In this document: positions 50,537 to 61,000 of the stretch, piece by piece | Layout: the number at the start of each line of letters is the position of its first letter | Position numbering within the stretch: position 1 is the first letter of the stretch | Origin: Parus major | Lineage: Eukaryota; Chordata; Aves; Passeriformes; Paridae | DNA: 64,000 bases | Reading direction: 5' to 3' | Assembly (NCBI RefSeq): GCF_001522545.3 | Contig: NC_031772.1 | Span: 2,364,603 to 2,428,602 of the forward strand | Translations under genes and position numbers: made by a program | Notes under the pieces: model-generated | What the model was told of the DNA's origin: nothing | The model's input: the letters and a program-made list of their open reading frames with translations, nothing else | Databases searched by the model: none

Positions 50537-51007
50537 CTCACCTACACATGTCAGTGTTCAGGAACACACATAATCACAGAATGATTAAATGAAGGTGTTT
50601 TATTGAAGAGCTCTGGGTGTCAGGGGTACACAGACCCAAATCTGACCCCACTTGGTTTTGAGCTGAACATGTTTTATACTCTATTGTTATACAATTTATA
50701 TATTAATTATTAAACTTACATTGTTCTATTGTATACATTGATTTTACCCAAGCATGGATTTCTCATGATCCCCCTCAACCCCCTAACATTGTTCCTCATG
50801 TTCTTTAAACAATAATTATATCTGACCGCATCTAACAATTTATCATTTATCATAGATTGATTACACAGGTGCAGTTTCACCTGATCTTAGCAAGAACAAG
50901 GCCTAACATTTCCAGGGCCAACTTTTCCCAGGGCTTGCCAAGCTCAACTTTCTTTCTAAATCCCCAAATTCTCTAAGATTTTAAAACCTTTTACTATCAC
51001 ACTCACC
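50537..51007 (-). mobile_element. Solo ERVK-like LTR with 6-bp target-site duplication
   Basis: The LTR body is 50543-51001 (459 bp) and reads on the minus strand. Perfect CTCACC copies flank it at 50537-50542 and 51002-51007; a 6-bp duplication is the known hallmark of class II (ERVK/betaretrovirus-like) integration. In element orientation it starts TGTGATAG, has a TATA-like TATAAAA at 50672-50678 and AATAAA at 50598-50603, and ends ATGTGTA where TG...CA would predict CA, so the last dinucleotide appears to be mutated. The overall form resembles ERVK LTRs I associate with songbird genomes. No internal coding sequence is present, so it is a solo LTR. The intact duplication suggests a fairly recent insertion. 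Confidence 0.88.
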
Positions 51008-51193
51008 TCCCAGCACAACGAGGCTTTGGTTGTCCTTGCATTACACACCACCATTAAAGAAATTGAAAAAAATAAAATCAATTTAAATGCAAGCACAGAG
51101 CTTTGAACTTTGCTACTCAAGGGCTGGATTCTCAAAATTACTGTAAAAAGCATAATATTGCTTTATACCATATATATATATATATGTGTGTGT

Positions 51194-51221
51194 ATATATA
51201 TGGTATATATACCATATATAT
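51194..51221. repeat. 28-nt perfect palindrome
   Basis: Self-complementary sequence centred on TGGTATATATACCA inside the TA-rich array. Can form a hairpin or cruciform. Confidence 0.9.
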
Positions 51222-51479
51222 GTGGTATATATCATATATATACACCATAAATGTACCATATATACCATATACCATATATACACCATATATATGGTATATA
51301 CCATATATACCATAAATATACCATATATATACATATATACACCATATATATACATATATACACCCCATATATATATTTAGAGAATGACTTAATATACATA
51401 TACCATATATATACACCATATATATATATCATATATATATATAGAATGGCTTAATATATAAATATACCATATATATACC

Positions 51480-51535
51480 ATATATATACACACACCATAT
51501 ATATATATATATATATATGGTGTGTATATATATAT
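51480..51535. repeat. 56-nt near-perfect palindrome
   Basis: Arms TATATATACACACACC (51481-51496) and GGTGTGTATATATATA (51519-51534) are complementary around a central (AT)11. The flanking A-T pair 51480/51535 also matches. I count 27 of 28 pairs; the sole mismatch is C51489 against A51526. The symmetry includes the G/C-containing ACACACC/GGTGTGT part, so it is not explained by alternating TA alone. Confidence 0.92.
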
Positions 51536-51550
51536 ATAGTGGCTTAATAA

Positions 51551-53555
51551 ACAGCAAACATGAGGAAAGGAATGGTGATAATGTAAATTATCAAAAAATA
51601 TTTTATATTTTCTGTGCTGTATTATCAACTCCATGTCTCGTTAAACTAAATGAATTAATGCTAAGAGCTGCAAGGTTTTTTTTTAATATCAATGAGTGGA
51701 ATTGTCACTTTTTAATGAGGTTAATATCATTAGATTAAAAAAACCCCTCAGATTATAGGTAGACCCATTAGAGAATTTTGCATTAAAAGTTCTTTAACGT
51801 TTAAAATTTAGAGGATAATGAGACTTAGAAATAATTTTAAAATAATCCTGAAAGAACTCCTGAAAGTGCACGTGACAACAGAAGGCAGATTTTCAATGTG
51901 CTGGAAAGCTCCTGCTTTAAGATCTTCTTTGTCTTCTGTCTCCAGCAATCTTCTGCTTATGGCCAACAAGCTTTAGACATGTGATGTATAGCAGGAAAAT
52001 CTAATACAATTAACATGCAGATATAATTCACTGAGATAAAAATTCTTGATAGATCTGGAGTACCTGAAGGTTATCTTGCTACAAAATCACACATTAGAAA
52101 TGCTAACCTTAATTTTATTTTTTTTTTAATGATAGTTTGCATTGTTCTTCTCTATTTAACTAGAAAATGTGTTTGTTCTCAGATTTCAATAGGGAAAAAG
52201 AACCATTTGTAATGTTAAGATTTATGTGTGACCCTCCTGATTCATCTCTTTTAAAGTGAATATGGGCTAGAAAGGTTTTCCTGGTCAGCTGGTTGATGGA
52301 ACTTTACAGTGATTGTCACTGAGGTCTGTAAATGAACATAACTGGAGTGCACTAAGGAGATGATAAAACACTGTTAATCACACAGATGGAACTGGCATTA
52401 CAGGGGAAAGGCAGAACAAAATTAAAGCAACCAGAGCTGTTCCTTTAAATCTCCAATTGCCAGATTTATTGAATTTACAGCATTATCCACTTGTATGCTT
52501 ATTTCCACATTTCAGTGCCTGACCTTGGGTGTGTATCCGTATCCATTCTAACCACATCCACTTGGAGTGTGAAGAGTCTTTATTTGATCAAGTCCAGAAC
52601 CTCACCCACTGCAATCATGTATTTCTAAAAGAGGACCTTATTGTTAAAAAAAATAAAAAAAAAATCCCTTCCCTTTCTGCATTTTACCTGCTGAACTCAA
52701 TATATATCAGCACATTCAGTCATTTCCAAGCAAGTGCTTCTCCATCAAAAAACAGGGTTAAGTGGGACCAATCAATATAAAATATACAGCAGGGATAGGA
52801 AAAAAAAGTTCAGGTCAGATACTTGGAGAGATATAAAATGTCACAGTTAATTTTTCACTCATCTAGACTGAAAAGAAACTGCTGAATTATCTATGAAAGT
52901 GAACCAACTTTGATACTTTGACATCAATGCTGCATAACATTATCCAAAAGAGTAGAGTCACCCATTATTCCATTATTTACTCACTCACATGCAATATCTG
53001 CTTTAATAGATATATAGATGTAAATGTGTAGATATAGTTATTTATATATCCAGAATCACTGAGCCTTCCAAATGACAACATTGCAGGACAATGTTAATTT
53101 GGGGAAATAGAGAGGAAAATGGACCCAGTGGAAGCAAATACAAAATGCTGCCTGGCTCTCTCTGCCAGGCCATCTATGTAATGCTCCCACAAGTCATGCA
53201 AAACTATTTTTGTGCCTAAAGTTTGGGACTCTGCAAAGTAAATCATTCCTTTCTGCAATGCTAAAACCTTATCAACCAAATGAAATTAACTTCTGCCAGC
53301 AGCACGTCCTCTGGACTTTATTCTTCTGACTCAGTTGCCAAATTGTTTTCCCAATCTTCAACTGTTCCAGTGACTGTTCTTTGAAAAGCAAACTGCTCTC
53401 GCTTTTTACAGCTCCTTTGAGAGATTCTCTTTGGGTTTTGCTCCTCTCAAGTGTTCACCTTTGGGCTTCTTGAAGCCAAATAAAAATAATTCCTAGCCCA
53501 AGGTAGAGGCTGCTCTCACACCGAACCTGCAAACGCTTTTGCAAATTCTCTGCCC
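51551..53555. other. Unique AT-rich DNA, no gene seen
   Basis: Non-repetitive apart from T/A runs near 51677, 52118 and 52648-52663. No exon, transposon end or RNA gene recognised. Confidence 0.55.
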
Positions 53556-53601
53556 ATATATATATATCATATATATATCATATATATCATATATATGTAT
53601 A
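53556..53601. repeat. (TATATATCA)n microsatellite
   Basis: Imperfect 9-bp units of TA run plus TCA, about four copies. It abuts the inverted repeat at 53602-53649 directly. Confidence 0.88.
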
Positions 53602-53649
53602 TCAGGTGTTAAATATGTCAGCTTTAAATCAGACATATTTAACACCTGA
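53602..53649. repeat. 18-bp perfect inverted repeat (stem-loop)
   Basis: TCAGGTGTTAAATATGTC (53602-53619) and its exact reverse complement (53632-53649) are separated by the 12-nt loop AGCTTTAAATCA. The stem is non-repetitive in itself and includes the GC-containing CAGGTG, so it is not an AT-run artefact. Pairing stops at both ends, giving a 48-nt hairpin, which is shorter than a typical animal pre-miRNA (about 60-80 nt). It may be a fold-back from template switching, a mini inverted-repeat remnant, or an RNA hairpin if transcribed. The stem also contains the E-box CAGGTG. Confidence 0.93.
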
Positions 53650-54848
53650 CAATGTAAAAAATCTGAATACTGCCTGCCATTTTCACTGGTCTGACAGCCT
53701 TTTGCCATCTCAGACCTTACACCACTGATATTTTCTCCTTTGTTTTTACAGAGACGATTTTCTAACTTGTCTTGGTGGTAACTATGGTGATGGTGATGTC
53801 AATGAAGAACAAATCAAAATGTATCAGATAAGGTATAGACCCAGCAATGTACAGAGACTGTGTGGCTCCTGGGATGTTAATTGGCATTTAATAATTAAAT
53901 AATCACATTAGGATTTCATGTGTAGATACACAAAAAATACCTAACTGGCATCCACCAAGTTTCTGCAGCCTTGAAAATGAATTCAGGATTGAATTGCACA
54001 CACACACATATCCAAAAAAAAAATAAATAAAAAAAAAAGCATCAGTCATACTAAGCACCCATCTGGAAATTAAATGTCAAAGATAAATGCAAGAGAGGGG
54101 AAGAAATCAAATGAGAAAAAGTCAGTGTGCTTTCAGGAAGACACAGTCTGTTCTGAACAAAATTACCAAAGAAATGAGATATTTGCTGAATACCAAACAC
54201 TTGCTCTGATTTTTTTTTTCACATTATGACCACCTAAGTGTCTATAAAAATACAATCTTTTTGTAAACTCTCACCAGAAAAAAAAAAAAAAAGAAAAAAG
54301 AAATCTGTGTCATCTTTCTGGGGATTTCAACTCAGGAAAAAATCCCTACACTCCCATTTACATCTTACAGATTGCATTATATTGATAGATAAGGAAAATC
54401 TTAATCATTATATCTGTACATGAATATGTGCTTTTCATTCTGTTTCTTGAGTGGATTTCTGCCCTCCATGCACACTTTGGAAGTGACTGTCATTAGATAA
54501 CTGATTGAATGGGCCACATTAAAAAATGCAAAACTTTTTGTGATTTTATGAAATGCAGCAAATTACCAGATTTATATGTGAAAAAACTAGCAAGTCCACA
54601 GATAATAGATCTGGAGAAATGATTAGATAGAACCATAACTCCAACTTCTTTCAAGGAAAAGTAAGGGCTCCTCAATAGATAATTTATCCAAATATCTTCC
54701 TTCAAACTTTTGTAAATCTGCATCATCACTATTGACAACATCCAGAATTATCTGTGTGGAGATATTCAAACTTCTCAGCAGCCACCAGTTCCTGAGTACA
54801 AAGCCTAAAAGCTAAACTCAAAGCATTCTTGCAGTGAGATTCATCAGA
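53650..54848. other. Unique AT-rich DNA, no gene seen
   Basis: Contains ACACAC at about 53999-54008, A-rich sequence at about 54016-54038, and an A16-type run at about 54279-54303. No gene or transposon end recognised. Confidence 0.55.
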
Positions 54849-54849
54849 A

Positions 54850-54897
<48 letters not shown>

Positions 54898-55065
54898 CAT
54901 CATCATCATCATCATCGTCATCATCATCATCATTATAATTACCATTATCATCATTATCATCATCATTATTTTATTATTATTTTATTATTATTATTTTATT
55001 ATTACTACTACTAATATTACTATTATTATTACTATTATTATTATTATTACTACTACTCTTTATTA
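54849..55065. repeat. Compound trinucleotide array (ATT / ATC / ACT)
   Basis: About fifteen ATT triplets pass into about seven ATC/TCA triplets, one CGT variant, more TCA, then ATTATTTT-type and TACTACTA-type tracts. The whole is about 215 bp. The junctions between triplet types each differ by one base, as expected if point mutations seeded new expansions. Confidence 0.95.
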
Positions 55066-57100
55066 TTTTGCATCACCTGCTGGTGCTTTGGTGACCTGAG
55101 ATCCCTTCCTCACGGAGCTGATGTCAGAAATGGAAGTGTGCCTAAAATCAGCTCTCCCAAACACCTTCTGTGGCACAGCACACACACACAGGTACCTCTG
55201 TTTGGTGCAGTTTTATCACTTGTTAGGTCTCTTCCCATTTGTCTCTAATGTGAAGCTGTAAAATCTTGAAAAAATTCACATCAAATTCAAGTTTGGGATC
55301 TTAATCCCAGGTCAAGCCCACTTTTGTCAGTTCTTCTGTCAGAAGTGGAGACCCACAAGCACAAGGTAATGAGAAATAAATGTTTATGGAACCATGCCTA
55401 TCCCCTAAACAATTGTTTACTCCCTCACTCTTTATTTCATTATGCACCAGGTCGGGACAGGATGAATGGAGCTGCTGTAATAACTTTCACGATGCCTTCC
55501 CAAATCTGCAAGTCTAAACAAGGTGAAAGTGTCATTGAATGTTATCACACAGCAGCATCAGAGGGTTTTATACCTGAACACTCACTTACTTACATTAATT
55601 GTAAGAATTAATGAGTGATTATATGTCAGATTTAAATTTTTTGCTTCCCACAATCCTTTAATCTGCATGGAATTCTAGTATTTGGCTCTTTGGTGCATTA
55701 TTGATTTGCCCCTCTGCACAAAGCAGTCACAACTCCTTTCTGTCCTGACAATGTTTCACACCTGAGAGAAAACTACTGCAAAACTCAGTGCAGACATTTT
55801 TTATTTCTTGGTGGTAGCTGAGAATCAAATGCAGATCAAATGCCTTGGTCCAGCACTTTTTATCCATTGAGCAGAAAAGCATTCTTACAAATGCACTGGG
55901 TGAACTAGATTGGTAATCCCATTAATTTAGTGGGGAAAACAAACCAAACAAACAAACAACACAAACCCAACAAAATTAAATATGTCTGAGCCGATTTTGT
56001 ATAAGAGTAGAAAACATTAGAGTATGCAATTTCCCTGAAACTACAGGGAAACACTTATAGATCTTATAGTGAAGGTGAAGTTCAGATTGTTCTTTTAGTG
56101 ACAATGTAAGAAAGAAAATAAATTTTCTACCTAATTAGCAGGAAATTTCCTGAGATTGCCATTAGGGAAAAATGCCTATGAAAGCAGTACCATAATCAAT
56201 TAGCAGGGATGCCTTCTTAATTAAGTTCAAGCATTGGGAATGGTATATGCTGCAATGCTACTATTGAATTAATAATTTGTAAATAAGACTGGGGGTAGAA
56301 ACTGCAGTGTACAATTCTTATGAAGAATCCACTCTAAAAGCAATTATATATTATATTTACTTTAAATTTGGCATTTTATGACCTTTAACCTAAACTAATT
56401 AAACCCAATAATAAGATTGGGAAAATACAGTGTCTGCCCAGTATAGAAGCACTTAAAGAATTATCTTTGCTTCAGAAGTGACCAGCCAAAATCATTAACA
56501 TGAGAGCATCACTAGAATGAAATATTTATTCAATTTCTGCTGAAGGAATGAAAGAACTTTTTAAATTATTTTGACCACATACAGGGAAGGAATAGAAATA
56601 TAAACATGTTTATTCTGCTGCTTCTTTAAGCACACAATTCCAGCATTCCCTGAGATGGGTCTACCTTCACCACAAGTACCCTTTTATTAAAAAACATTAC
56701 TGGGAATGACATTTTATTAAAGTTTCACCGCTCTCAAAGCCTTTCTGCAGGAAAACACAATTTCTAATCTAAGAACCAGATTCTTTTCAGGTCTCTTTGC
56801 TACAGGTACAGGAGAGCAGCCAAGAGCAAGGAGTGACCTATTTCAGTCCTCGAGACGATGGCTTCAGCAGGATTTTGCTGGACATCCCCTGCTCTGGCAC
56901 CTGCACAAAGCATTTCCCATCCCCTGCCCTTTCCAGCTCGTGGGGATGTCAGTGGCACACAAAAGTACTTAATACTTTTCTCATTCTGCTGGGAAGAAGA
57001 ACAAGGTTTCTCTTGGCTTTCCTATATAAATAAAGATCAAGAATAAAATATTTACTTACAAAGAGTGTTGTGCTGCTTTTCCAATGGCATTTCAATTTTC
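55066..57100. other. Unique DNA, no gene seen
   Basis: Includes a CAAA tetramer run at about 55941-55962. The block at about 56100-56300 is unique and rich in ATTAG/TTAATTAA cores and might be regulatory, unproven. Sequence at about 56800-57050 has two closely spaced AATAAA signals (about 57028-57046) after a TATAAA-like site; without flanking structure I do not call an LTR or gene end. Confidence 0.5.
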
Positions 57101-57152
57101 GGGCGAGGTGACCTTCAGAGGCTCTCTCCAACCTCTGTGTTTCTGTGGTTCC
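57101..57152 (+). mobile_element. CR1 LINE 3' end fragment
   Basis: The sequence GGTGACCTTCAGAGGCTCTC... followed by TCCAACCTCTGTG closely resembles the conserved 3' untranslated end of bird CR1 LINEs, which reads (from knowledge of the family) GATGACCTTCAGAGGT, then TTCCAACCTCAGTGATTCTGTG. The terminal ATTCTGTG-type repeats are degenerate here (GTTTCTGTGGTTCC). Only about 50 bp are recognisable, a typical 5'-truncated and old copy. The match supports an avian or at least sauropsid genome. Confidence 0.72.
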
Positions 57153-57995
57153 AGTGTTTTATTTGCAATATTTCCTCCAGTTGGGGAGAAGTTTAACATG
57201 CTGGTCATAAACTGTAATACCCTGATGTGAGAGAGGAGCTATGGAAAGTGGTGCTCGCTGGTTAGTGTGCAAGCAGAAATGAAATCATAAAAAGAATTTT
57301 CTACAACTCTGGTTTTTATTCATGTCATCTCGGAAAAGAGGGAAAATGAAATTTTAATGTTAGATTTGTAACTATTATCACATATCCAATGACAGATATG
57401 TAGATGAGTTTTCATATTCTGAAGGGTGTTCAAGGAAGCCATTAGTCCCCACCGCTTGCTTTTGCTGGCACATCCTAAAATCAAAGGCTGACTTGAGCCT
57501 TAGGGTTTATTTATATTGTAGTAGAACTGAAATAACCAAATAATCATATATTAATGTCCAGAAAGTCACTATTTAGCTAAATCAAGCCATAAAAAGTAAG
57601 GTTCTCCAACTTGCACTACCTTTGGCTGTTAGGATCATGGAGTGATGATGTGCTAAACACATCAGGGAGCCACTGTCAGCAGCAACCACAATTTGTGCCC
57701 ACAGCTCCCCTCTCCTTGGCTCATCCTGAGATTCCACCTTTGCTAAGTGAGAACTTCCCAACATTGTCTTCTCTGTCTCTTAAAACAGGGATTGATCTCC
57801 GGCTCTGCCAGCATGGCACGGCTCCGAAACATTTCCTGCACAGCAATTCCCAGCTGGCACCAGGCTTTTGGCACAAAGCTCTTTGGGTGTCTGCATGTCC
57901 CAGCTCCAGTTGGGGCGGCTGTGACGTGCAAACATTCCCTGTAAACACGGCAAATCCATGTGTCCAACACCATCCTGGCTCTGCATGCACAGGGA
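57153..57995. other. Unique DNA, no gene seen
   Basis: Unique sequence, GC-richer after 57600. Overlapping frames on both strands at about 57611-58200 reflect fewer stops in this patch and the 12-bp array; none has a recognisable domain. Confidence 0.55.
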
Positions 57996-58053
57996 GTGGG
58001 AAATAATGTGGGAAATAATGTGGGAAATAATGTGGGAAATAATGTGGGAAATG
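57996..58053. repeat. 12-bp minisatellite, about 4.8 units
   Basis: Unit GTGGGAAATAAT, four identical copies (57996-58043) and a partial fifth. No internal variants, suggesting recent expansion. The HISHI-type translation on minus is a by-product. Confidence 0.95.
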
Positions 58054-61000
58054 TGACTCACCCTGGAAAGCTGATGCTGGCCTGCAGGGTCCTGGTGATT
58101 CCTTCAAGCAGGGACCACAGGAACCCAGACTATAAATAGCAGAAGATAAAATTTTCTCTGGGGTTTTGTTATTAATCTTGGATTCCTTCACGTTAACCAT
58201 GAATTAAGTGGGGGAAGAAAGAGATCACCTTGAGGCAGCCCTAACTTTTGGCTTGATATTATAGTTTAGCTACACAAGAGCGTGCATTTTCAGGAAAAAA
58301 GAAAGTAATTATCAATTCACTTATTTCTGGAAGCAGAGGCACCTTCAGCAGTAAATACTAACCACTAAGTACAACTCATTCCTGAATGCCTTACGGGGGA
58401 TGCTGGAACAAGTAGATCCTGGATGTTTTAGGCAAGATCCTGGTGCTTTCTTCACTCAGTTCATGAGGAGGCAGACTGGCAATTTGACAGGATTAGAACC
58501 TAATTTCATTTCAGCTTTTAGTCGTCTGTTCATTCATTAGTATTTGATCAGCTGAAGAATGTGACAAAATACCAAAACAGCCAAAAAATGTGGAGTATTT
58601 TTTATGAACTTCAGCTTCAGAGCCATTGCTTTTCTGTACATTCTGCATTCAGAAATATGTGCAATAGTGTCCTCACCAGTGAAGAAATGCAAACTTACAT
58701 GTTAATTTTGAAGTCACTCATTCATATTCATGAAAAATTGTATATACAATATTGGATGTACCCTAGCCAAAGGCATCTATCCTCAGAATACGCCTTGTTA
58801 ACTTTCCAAGGAAATGGGATCCAAAGATATTACCAGAGATGAAGCATCTGGTGATGGAGCCATTTTTCGAAATGCCTTTGATTGAACTGCATTGCTACAG
58901 CAGGTATGCAAGAGTGCACGCTGAATGCATTTTCAAAGTGACCCTGTCAAACTCAGAGTGACTGTATCTTCTCCCCCTGAACTTTTGATCAAATGCTCAT
59001 GATTACATGCTGATTTTGTCAGAAATGCCATCCAGGCATGAACGGTGTGCTTGCTGCAGCAAGGTCATGATATCACAAGTTTCCATCCCACAAAATAACC
59101 TACCATTAAGAACTCATTTTTACCAATTGATTGCCAAAGCTCCTGTGGAATGCATCCATGGGTGTTTTCTTTGCTATACAGGGTTTAGCAGATACTCTGG
59201 TTCCCAGTGAATTCCACAGAAGTGCAAAGAAACATTCCTGGGGTGTAAAATTATCCACACAGAGCACTGGGACAGGGGAGCTTCCCTGCCTTGGTGGGGC
59301 TCAGTTTCTCACACCTGTAGCAGAGTAATTATCCATATTATCACTGCATTTATCCTATCAAAATACAAAACTGTGACAAACCAACTCCTGTATATTTTTG
59401 CCTGTTCTGCACACTGGTTTGTTGGAATGGAAGTACATGTTATTAACAGGGCAACCTGTTGTGTTCAAGGCTGGTATTCCCTGATAAATCTTCTTTTCAG
59501 ATTGTTTTTCTAACTCTTTTTTTGTTTTGTTTTTAGAATAGGAAGAATGGGTTTTAATACAATTTAATTATATTAAATTGACCTATGACAGTAGAAAGAT
59601 ATTTTTGAGACATCTTATATTTTATTTAGATTGTTCCTTCCTAGAATCTTAAGAGCTTAATTTTACTCCACTTGAACACTTTAGTTTCTGTTTCCTCTCT
59701 CTTTGGGAAAAAAACCCCAAAAAACAACAAAAGAACCAAAACTAGAAGTAAAACCAGACTTTTGTTTTATTCTGGTGGTGCTTCAAGCTCACCAACAGAA
59801 ACTTCAAAAACAATTGGCCACTGCTTGCAAAATTTGCAGCGACTTCTAAATCAGAATGTATTAACTCTGAACAGATTTTAAGATGCTCCCCACAAAAATG
59901 TCAGTAAATTTATTCCCTGGGAGAGGTTTGGTTTTCAATTGCCTTTTTTTCCCCCAAAGCTGTAAGTCCTCCCCTTCTGTTTCCTCACCACATTGTGCTA
60001 ATCCATTACCCTATTAATTGCTTTTTATAGAAGTGTAATTACCAAAGTGTAACTGTTCCATACAGATATCACGAAATAGATGATGCACTTTTCACAGAAC
60101 ACACTGTAGTCTAGAACTGTTTTAAATGCAATAACAGCAGGAGGGGATGACAAATACCTCATTTCTTCATCTGCTGATGGATTTGAACCACACTACCACC
60201 ATAAACTTTTATGATCTACAGCAGAACTTGGCTTTACCTGCTGAGGTACAGAAGAAAACTCTTACTTGCATTATTTCCTAACTGCACAATCCAGATTTTT
60301 TTGTCCTTAGTGTGCCAAAAGTACTGGCAGCTTCTATTGAGTGCTGAAAGGCAGAATTTGCACTTAAACCATCCACCCCTGAGCTCTGTCACAGAGCCCT
60401 TGAGCTGCATTCCCTATTTCTCCACATTAAGTCATAAGACCTCATATGAGAGATTATGCAGAACCCTTGAATTTAAAAAAAGAAAAAAAAAAAAAAAAGA
60501 CTGAAAGGAAACAACTTGTCATCACATTTTCTCTAAACTGCACCTTTCATCCTCTTTTTTCTGTTTGTTTCTTGTTTCTTTTCCTGAACTGAATATAATT
60601 TTGGCAGTGCTTTATTGTCTGCAGTCTAAATAAGTCCTTTCTCCTTGACACTTAGGCAGTTTTACCTGGCAGAGCATTGGGGGGTAAATGTTTTTAATGA
60701 GACTCCTTCACCTGTGCAGTGTTTGAGCTTTCTCCCCAGGGAGGAAAGAGTGGTGCAGCCCACAGGGAAGACTTTGATTTACTGCTCAGCCTCTTTTGCA
60801 TAACAGGCCACAGAATACACAAGGAGCAAAGCACTTAGGCTGTTACTGAGATTTAATCCTGCGTTTATTAAGAGTCCTATTGCTATTTTAGGAGGGAGGT
60901 ACAAAGGGCCTGTTAAAAATAGAAGCAGAAATCATTAGGTAGTAAAGGAGTGGCACAATGCTTTGATCATTTCACAGAATCCCTCAGGTCCTGAAGGGGT

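Larger units (their letters stand above)
51168..51538. repeat. Complex TA-rich array with CCATATATATA units
   Basis: About 370 bp of alternating TA punctuated by CC, GG, AC and TG, so that CCATATATA and TATATGG motifs recur every 10-24 bp. Three relics of a non-TA core (related to TAGAATGGCTTAATA) lie at about 51378-51394, 51440-51456 and 51536-51550, suggesting that a larger unit containing core plus TA run was duplicated and then decayed. All Y/I/M-rich reading frames here are repeat by-products. The array begins about 160 bp after the LTR at 50543-51001. Confidence 0.93.

Noticed and set aside
50263..50584. Poly-Asp, poly-Met and poly-Ser proteins
   Set aside because: Translation of the CAT triplet run with no surrounding gene structure.
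51103..51634. Y/I-rich frames such as a MVYIYGI-type protein
   Set aside because: Direct translation of the TA-rich array in several frames.
10930..54303. CRISPR-like array among the tandem repeats of the window
   Set aside because: The repeats are directly adjacent with no unique spacers, and the DNA is vertebrate.
54279..54303. A-rich tract as a processed-pseudogene tail
   Set aside because: No recognisable coding sequence upstream, no flanking duplication, and L1-type retroposition is not active in birds.
56797..57050. LTR or gene end suggested by TATA-like and AATAAA signals
   Set aside because: No TG...CA ends or target-site duplication found, and the signals are common in AT-rich DNA.
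59560..59580. 21-nt AT hairpin
   Set aside because: Only nine AT-rich pairs; expected by chance several times in a window of this composition.
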